Shown piece after piece: positions 5,025 through 8,417 of a stretch of 8,417 nucleotides of DNA. Origin of the DNA: Peptococcaceae bacterium. Its GTDB lineage: Bacteria; Bacillota; Peptococcia; DRI-13; UBA5745. The notes beneath the pieces are model-generated. The model did not search any database, was not told the DNA's origin, and saw only the letters and a list, made by a program, of their open reading frames with translations. Numbering within the stretch: the stretch's first letter is position 1; every line of letters starts with the position of its first letter. Position numbers and translations under genes: made by a program. Where the stretch lies: contig JAISDM010000251.1 of the NCBI GenBank assembly GCA_031264885.1, positions 1 through 8,417 on the forward strand, given 5' to 3'.

Positions 5025-6480
5025 AATCGAAAACGCCACATTCCGTTACGGCGAAACCCGAGAGCAATGCCTGCGCGGCGTTTCCCTGCGTATCAGACGA
5101 GGCGAGTGTGTCCTGCTGTGCGGAGAAAGCGGCTGCGGAAAGACCACCGTCACGCGTTTGGTCAACGGGCTGATTCCCCACTTCTACGAGGGAGAGTTCA
5201 GCGGCAAAGTGACTGTGGCGGGGCGTGATGTGGCGGAAACCACGCCTGACGCGCTGGCGGGGACGGTCGGTTCTGTGTTCCAGAACCCACGCAGCCAGTT
5301 TTTCAACCTCGACACCACCGGGGAACTCGCATTCGGATGTGAGAATCTCGGTCTGCCACCCGCCGAAATACGCGAACGCGTGAAATCCACCGCCGCCGCG
5401 CTCGGCATTGAGCGACTGCTCGACCGCGACATCTTTGCCCTTTCCGGCGGCGAAAAACAACTTATCGCCATCGCGTCGGCGTATGCGCTCTCCCCGGAGA
5501 TATTCGTTTTCGACGAGCCGTCGTCCAATCTGGATTGGAACGCTGTGGGGGAGCTTGCACGGCTGATGTTACGGTTGAAAAAAACCGGAAAGACCCTGCT
5601 CATCGCGGAACACCGCCTTTATTGGCTGGCGGGACTCATCGACCGAGTGGTTTATATGAAAGCCGGACGAATAGAGAGCGACCGGAGCGCGGCAGAATTT
5701 CTCGCCCTGCCGGAGCGCAAGCGGACGGATTTGGGATTGCGCGCGCTGAATCCCGACGCGCTCAGACCTGCGGCGAAATTGCCGGAGCGCCAAAGCCCGG
5801 TTCTGCAGGTTTCGGGCTTGTCCGCTCACTACAAACGCGGTAAGGCTGTCCTGCGGGGCATCTCGTTTGAATCCTCTCCCGGAGAGGCAATTGCCATACT
5901 CGGCGGAAACGGCGCGGGCAAGACCACGCTGGCGCGGGTACTGTGCGGCTTGCATAAAAAAGCCTCCGGCGCAATCGCGCTGAACGGGGTGAAGCTGTCC
6001 GCCGGAGCGAGGGCTGGGCCGTTCTACCTCGTCATGCAGGAATCCGGCTATCAGTTGTTCACCGACAGCGTGGAAAACGAGTTGCTGCTCTCCAAAAACA
6101 GGCGCAGCCGCCCCACGCCTGAAAAAGCGGAGGCGATTCTGGAATCACTGTCCCTTGCGGAGTTCCGGGAGCGCCACCCCATGAGCCTTTCAGGCGGGCA
6201 GAAACAGCGGACGGCCATCGGCACGGCGATGGCGCATCACGCGCGGGTTCTCATCTTCGACGAGCCGACCAGCGGATTGGACTACGGGAATATGCGGCTG
6301 GTGGTCACGGTGATCGAACAGCTTCGCGCCGAGGGCAAGACGGTCTTTCTCATCACCCACGACTATGAGCTTCTGCTTGCCGCCTGCACGCGGGCGTTGC
6401 TTTTGGAGAATGGCGAGATAAAAAGCGACTTCCTCATGATGGAGGAAAACATCGGCAAAGTGAAGGAGATTTTTACGTGA
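5017..6480 (+). CDS. Fused double ATP-binding subunit of an ECF transporter (EcfA-EcfA')
   Basis: A 487-residue cytosolic protein with two complete ABC ATPase domains in tandem, equivalent to the EcfA/EcfA' pair encoded by separate genes in many Firmicutes. Domain 1: Walker A GESGCGKTT (36-44), Q-loop Q89 in 'FQNPRSQFF', signature LSGGE (142-146), Walker B with D166/E167, D-loop 'SNLD', switch H199. Domain 2: Walker A GGNGAGKTT (296-304), Q341, signature LSGGQ (391-395), Walker B with D415/E416, D-loop 'SGLD', switch H448. All catalytic residues are present in both halves, so both sites should hydrolyse ATP. A linker around 232-260 joins the domains. The ATG lies inside the ecfT gene; GGGAGG at 4997-5002 is 14 bases upstream, rather far, so coupled translation is likely. 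It powers the EcfT/S complex encoded on each side of it. Confidence 0.95.
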   Translation: MIKIENATFRYGETREQCLRGVSLRIRRGECVLLCGESGCGKTTVTRLVNGLIPHFYEGEFSGKVTVAGRDVAETTPDALAGTVGSVFQNPRSQFFNLDTTGELAFGCENLGLPPAEIRERVKSTAAALGIERLLDRDIFALSGGEKQLIAIASAYALSPEIFVFDEPSSNLDWNAVGELARLMLRLKKTGKTLLIAEHRLYWLAGLIDRVVYMKAGRIESDRSAAEFLALPERKRTDLGLRALNPDALRPAAKLPERQSPVLQVSGLSAHYKRGKAVLRGISFESSPGEAIAILGGNGAGKTTLARVLCGLHKKASGAIALNGVKLSAGARAGPFYLVMQESGYQLFTDSVENELLLSKNRRSRPTPEKAEAILESLSLAEFRERHPMSLSGGQKQRTAIGTAMAHHARVLIFDEPTSGLDYGNMRLVVTVIEQLRAEGKTVFLITHDYELLLAACTRALLLENGEIKSDFLMMEENIGKVKEIFT

Positions 6481-7073
6481 ATACAAACAGACTAAGAGCG
6501 AAAGACCTGATAACTACCGGTATTTTCACGCTGTTGTTCTTTGTGGTGGTGACCGTTTTCGCCATGCTGCTCAGCGGGATACCGATGATGCAGCCGTTCA
6601 TCGTATGCGCGGACGCGATTGTCGGCGGCGTCATCTTTCTGTATCTCGTGACAAAGGTGCGCAAATTCGGCGCGGTTGCGATTATGAGCGGCCTTGTCGG
6701 GCTGATCATGTGCCTCGCGGGGCATTTCTGGCCGTGTATCGTCTTCGGAGCCGTTTTCGGGCTACTGGCGGACTTCCTCTGCTCGCGCGGCGGATATAAA
6801 AGGCTCGGCTGGAACACGGCGGGGTATGCCGCGATGATACTCGGCCTCGCGCTGGACGGCTATTCGCCCATGCTGTTCTTTGAGGACGCGTTTCGGCAAA
6901 GCCGGCTCGACATGGGCATGAGCGAGGGGATCATACAACAGATACTCGACGTTATTCACGGCCCGATGATTATCGCCGCATTCGCAGGAGCGCTCGTCTG
7001 CTCCGTCATAGGCGCCTTTATCGGAAAGGCGCTGCTGAAAAAACATTTTGAAAAGGCGGGTATTCTTTCATGA
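6477..7073 (+). CDS. MptD/Trep_Strep-family ECF transporter S component, copy 1
   Basis: A 198-residue polytopic membrane protein with about five or six hydrophobic segments and a positively charged start (RLRAKDLI). It matches the Trep_Strep/MptD family of putative ECF substrate-binding subunits: 'KDLITTGIFT' near the N-terminus, a central 'SRGGYKRLGWNTAGYA' loop, and the C-terminal 'GKALLKKHFEKAGI'. The substrate has not been fixed for most of the family. The GTG start overlaps the ATPase stop (GTGA) and AAGGAG lies eight bases upstream, so the start is well supported. Directly downstream is a paralogue with the same ends. Both would compete for, or jointly use, the single EcfT/ATPase module. 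Two aromatic and acidic residues in the loop 'FFEDAF' distinguish this copy from the next. Confidence 0.88.
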   Translation: MNTNRLRAKDLITTGIFTLLFFVVVTVFAMLLSGIPMMQPFIVCADAIVGGVIFLYLVTKVRKFGAVAIMSGLVGLIMCLAGHFWPCIVFGAVFGLLADFLCSRGGYKRLGWNTAGYAAMILGLALDGYSPMLFFEDAFRQSRLDMGMSEGIIQQILDVIHGPMIIAAFAGALVCSVIGAFIGKALLKKHFEKAGILS

Positions 7074-7663
7074 ACACAAACAAACTCAAAGCCAAAGACC
7101 TCATCACCATCGCGATTTTCACCGTCGTGTTTTCGCTGATTCTCTTTGTGATATCCATGACCATCGGCATGATACCGGTAGCGTACCCGTTCCTTATGGC
7201 GGCTGCGTCCGTTCCCGGCGGCATCGTATGGGCGTATATGCGGGTAAAAGTCCCCAAACGTTTCACCATTCTCATACAGTGTGTCGTGATGGCGCTGTTG
7301 TTTTTGATTCTTGGCGTTGGCTGGTTTGGCGCCGTAGGTTTGCTTGCCGGCGGTGTTTTGGCTGAATTTATCACGAGCGCGGGAGGGTACAGAAGATTTT
7401 CCATGAACACGGTGGGCTACGCCGTTGTCGCCTTCTGCATTCACTGCGGAATGTTCCTGATCATGCTTTTAGCGCGCGATTATTATTATGACTATTGCGT
7501 AAGTAACGGCATGACTGTGGAATGGACGGAGATTATCCTGAATTTCATGAGCTGGCCGGTGATGCTCTTGACCGGAGTGTTGGCGATTGTGGGCGCGGTG
7601 ATTGGGATGCTGCTGGGCAGGGCGTTTTTGAAAAAGCATTTTGTAAAAGCGGGGATAATTTAA
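7070..7663 (+). CDS. MptD/Trep_Strep-family ECF transporter S component, copy 2
   Basis: A 197-residue membrane protein paralogous to its upstream neighbour. The first 13 residues are identical at 11 positions (MNTN-L-AKDLIT), the C-terminal 13 at 10 positions (LKKHF-KAGI), and the central 'SAGGYRRFSMNTVGYA' matches copy 1, while the membrane segments have diverged. The loop before the last helices is unusual: 'RDYYYDYCVSNG' has four tyrosines in a short stretch and no equivalent in copy 1. Since the membrane core and loops of S components form the binding pocket, the two copies may recognise different ligands. The ATG overlaps the copy 1 stop (ATGA) and only a weak GGCGGG precedes it, so translation is coupled. 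It is followed by a methyltransferase gene whose Shine-Dalgarno overlaps this stop codon. Confidence 0.87.
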   Translation: MNTNKLKAKDLITIAIFTVVFSLILFVISMTIGMIPVAYPFLMAAASVPGGIVWAYMRVKVPKRFTILIQCVVMALLFLILGVGWFGAVGLLAGGVLAEFITSAGGYRRFSMNTVGYAVVAFCIHCGMFLIMLLARDYYYDYCVSNGMTVEWTEIILNFMSWPVMLLTGVLAIVGAVIGMLLGRAFLKKHFVKAGII

Positions 7664-7675
7664 GGAGAGAGTGAA

Positions 7676-8302
7676 ATGTTCAGGAATTTTTTGAAAAACT
7701 GCCGTAAACCGCACGGGCGCATAGGGCGGTTTGTCGTAAAGGCTATGAATATCGGACATTCGAGTATCAGCGAATGGGGGCTTTCGCACCTGAGCGCGGC
7801 GGAATACAGAAATATTCTGGATATCGGCTGCGGCGGAGGCGCGAATATTGAAAGGCTTTTGAAAAGATATGCGTCAAGCCGAGTTGACGGCATTGATTAC
7901 TCGGAGGTGAGCGTTGAAATCAGCCGCCGGAAGAACGCCCGTATGCTGGGGAAACGCTGCGCGATTCGTCAGGGAGATGTGAGCGCCCTGCCGTATGACA
8001 ATGAGGTCTTTGACATGGTCACCGCCTTTGAAACGGTTTACTTTTGGCCTGACATCCAGAACGCGATACGCGAGGTGCGGCGCGTGCTTCGCGCTGGCGG
8101 TCTATTTCTTATCTGCAACGACGCAAGCGACCCTACTGACGATACATGGACGAGCAGGATCGAAGGTATGCGCGTATACGGCAAGGAGGAGTTAACGGAT
8201 ATGCTGTCGAATAGCGGGTTTTCGGATATTCGCTGTGATATAAATGAAAAAGGCTGGCTTTGCGTCACCGCGGCGGCGGTTGACGGGAAAGGAGAAGCAT
8301 GA
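7676..8302 (+). CDS. Class I SAM-dependent methyltransferase (Methyltransf_11 type)
   Basis: A 208-residue soluble methyltransferase. Motif I is ILDIGCGGG at residues 47-55, D74 in 'GIDYSEVSV' is the expected ribose-binding acid, 'QGDVSALPYDNEVFDMV' covers motifs around the adenine site, and 'AIREVRRVLRAGGLFLI' ends the core. The N-terminal 'RKPHGRIGRFVVKAMNIGHS' is a conserved cap segment seen in a subgroup of clostridial methyltransferases. The substrate is unknown. It differs in motif I from the minus-strand enzyme (IGCGGG versus VPVGTG) and is not a recent copy of it. AAGGAG overlaps the upstream stop and lies close to the optimum before the ATG at 7676. The stop overlaps the next start (ATGA). 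Its position between the S components and an ABC transporter gene suggests it modifies the cargo of one of the two transport systems. Confidence 0.88.
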   Translation: MFRNFLKNCRKPHGRIGRFVVKAMNIGHSSISEWGLSHLSAAEYRNILDIGCGGGANIERLLKRYASSRVDGIDYSEVSVEISRRKNARMLGKRCAIRQGDVSALPYDNEVFDMVTAFETVYFWPDIQNAIREVRRVLRAGGLFLICNDASDPTDDTWTSRIEGMRVYGKEELTDMLSNSGFSDIRCDINEKGWLCVTAAAVDGKGEA

Positions 8303-8417
8303 AAGAATACTTTCGCGTACTGTCCTACGCGGGCGACAAAAAGCCGCTCATGACCAGGGCCACCGTTTTTTTGACGCTTTCGGTGCTGTTTTCGGTCGCG
8401 CCGTTCTTCATCGTCAG
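8299..8417 (+). CDS. Exporter-fold ABC transporter (membrane plus ATPase protein), N-terminal fragment
   Basis: Only the first 39 codons are present; the gene continues past the window. The start 'MKEYFRVLSYAGDKKPLM' followed by a hydrophobic helix (about residues 23-39) is typical of the elbow and first transmembrane helix of type IV ABC proteins, which fuse a membrane domain to an ATPase. Pairs of such genes often follow ECF genes in Firmicutes, and related pairs (YbtP/YbtQ, IrtA/IrtB) import metallophores despite their exporter fold. That this is one of them is inference, since no ATPase domain is visible. The ATG overlaps the methyltransferase stop (ATGA) with GGAG four bases upstream, so it belongs to the same operon. 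Confidence 0.6.
   Translation, partial: MKEYFRVLSYAGDKKPLMTRATVFLTLSVLFSVAPFFIV

Noticed and set aside
1..8417. CRISPR array, tRNA, rRNA, insertion sequence or attachment site
   Set aside because: No regularly spaced direct repeats, cloverleaf, ribosomal RNA signature, transposase or terminal inverted repeats were seen on either strand.

Overview
This window looks chromosomal and comes from a moderately GC-rich Gram-positive bacterium, most likely an anaerobic member of the Clostridia. That is inferred from purine-rich Shine-Dalgarno sites ahead of most genes, SigA-type promoters, tightly overlapping operons and the protein families present; no taxonomic marker gene lies in the window. No rRNA, tRNA, insertion sequence, CRISPR array or integrase was found.

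Layout. (1) Bases 1-1925, minus strand: a four-gene operon. In transcription order it encodes a soluble class I methyltransferase, an L-2-amino-thiazoline-4-carboxylate hydrolase-family protein, a small DUF6176-like protein, and the N-terminus of a membrane-anchored protein that is probably another methyltransferase (cut by the window edge). (2) Bases 1926-2086: a divergent control region with a clear promoter for each direction and short palindromes at both -10 regions. (3) Bases 2087-3262, plus strand: an AraC-type regulator carrying an extra excisionase-like helix-turn-helix at its N-terminus. (4) Bases 3263-3522: a 260-base region with no confirmed gene. It holds a repeated GCTATACT element, a palindrome, a short degenerate repeat and a coding-like stretch with no start codon. 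(5) Bases 3523-8417, plus strand: a very compact operon running off the window. It encodes a TcmP/LCM-like methyltransferase, EcfT, a fused double ECF ATPase, two tandem paralogous MptD/Trep_Strep S components, a third soluble methyltransferase and the start of an exporter-fold ABC protein.

How the parts fit. The plus operon encodes all parts of an energy-coupling-factor (ECF) importer (T, AA', S), with two substrate-binding subunits instead of one, interleaved with SAM methyltransferases and leading into an ABC transporter of the membrane-plus-ATPase type. Three clear methyltransferases plus one probable one lie within 8.4 kb on both sides of one AraC-type regulator. The best working idea is a regulated system that imports and chemically modifies a small molecule, possibly a metallophore- or tetrapyrrole-like compound; the substrate cannot be read from the sequence. 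The GCTATACT element occurs at the minus-operon promoter and twice upstream of the ECF operon, which hints at common control.
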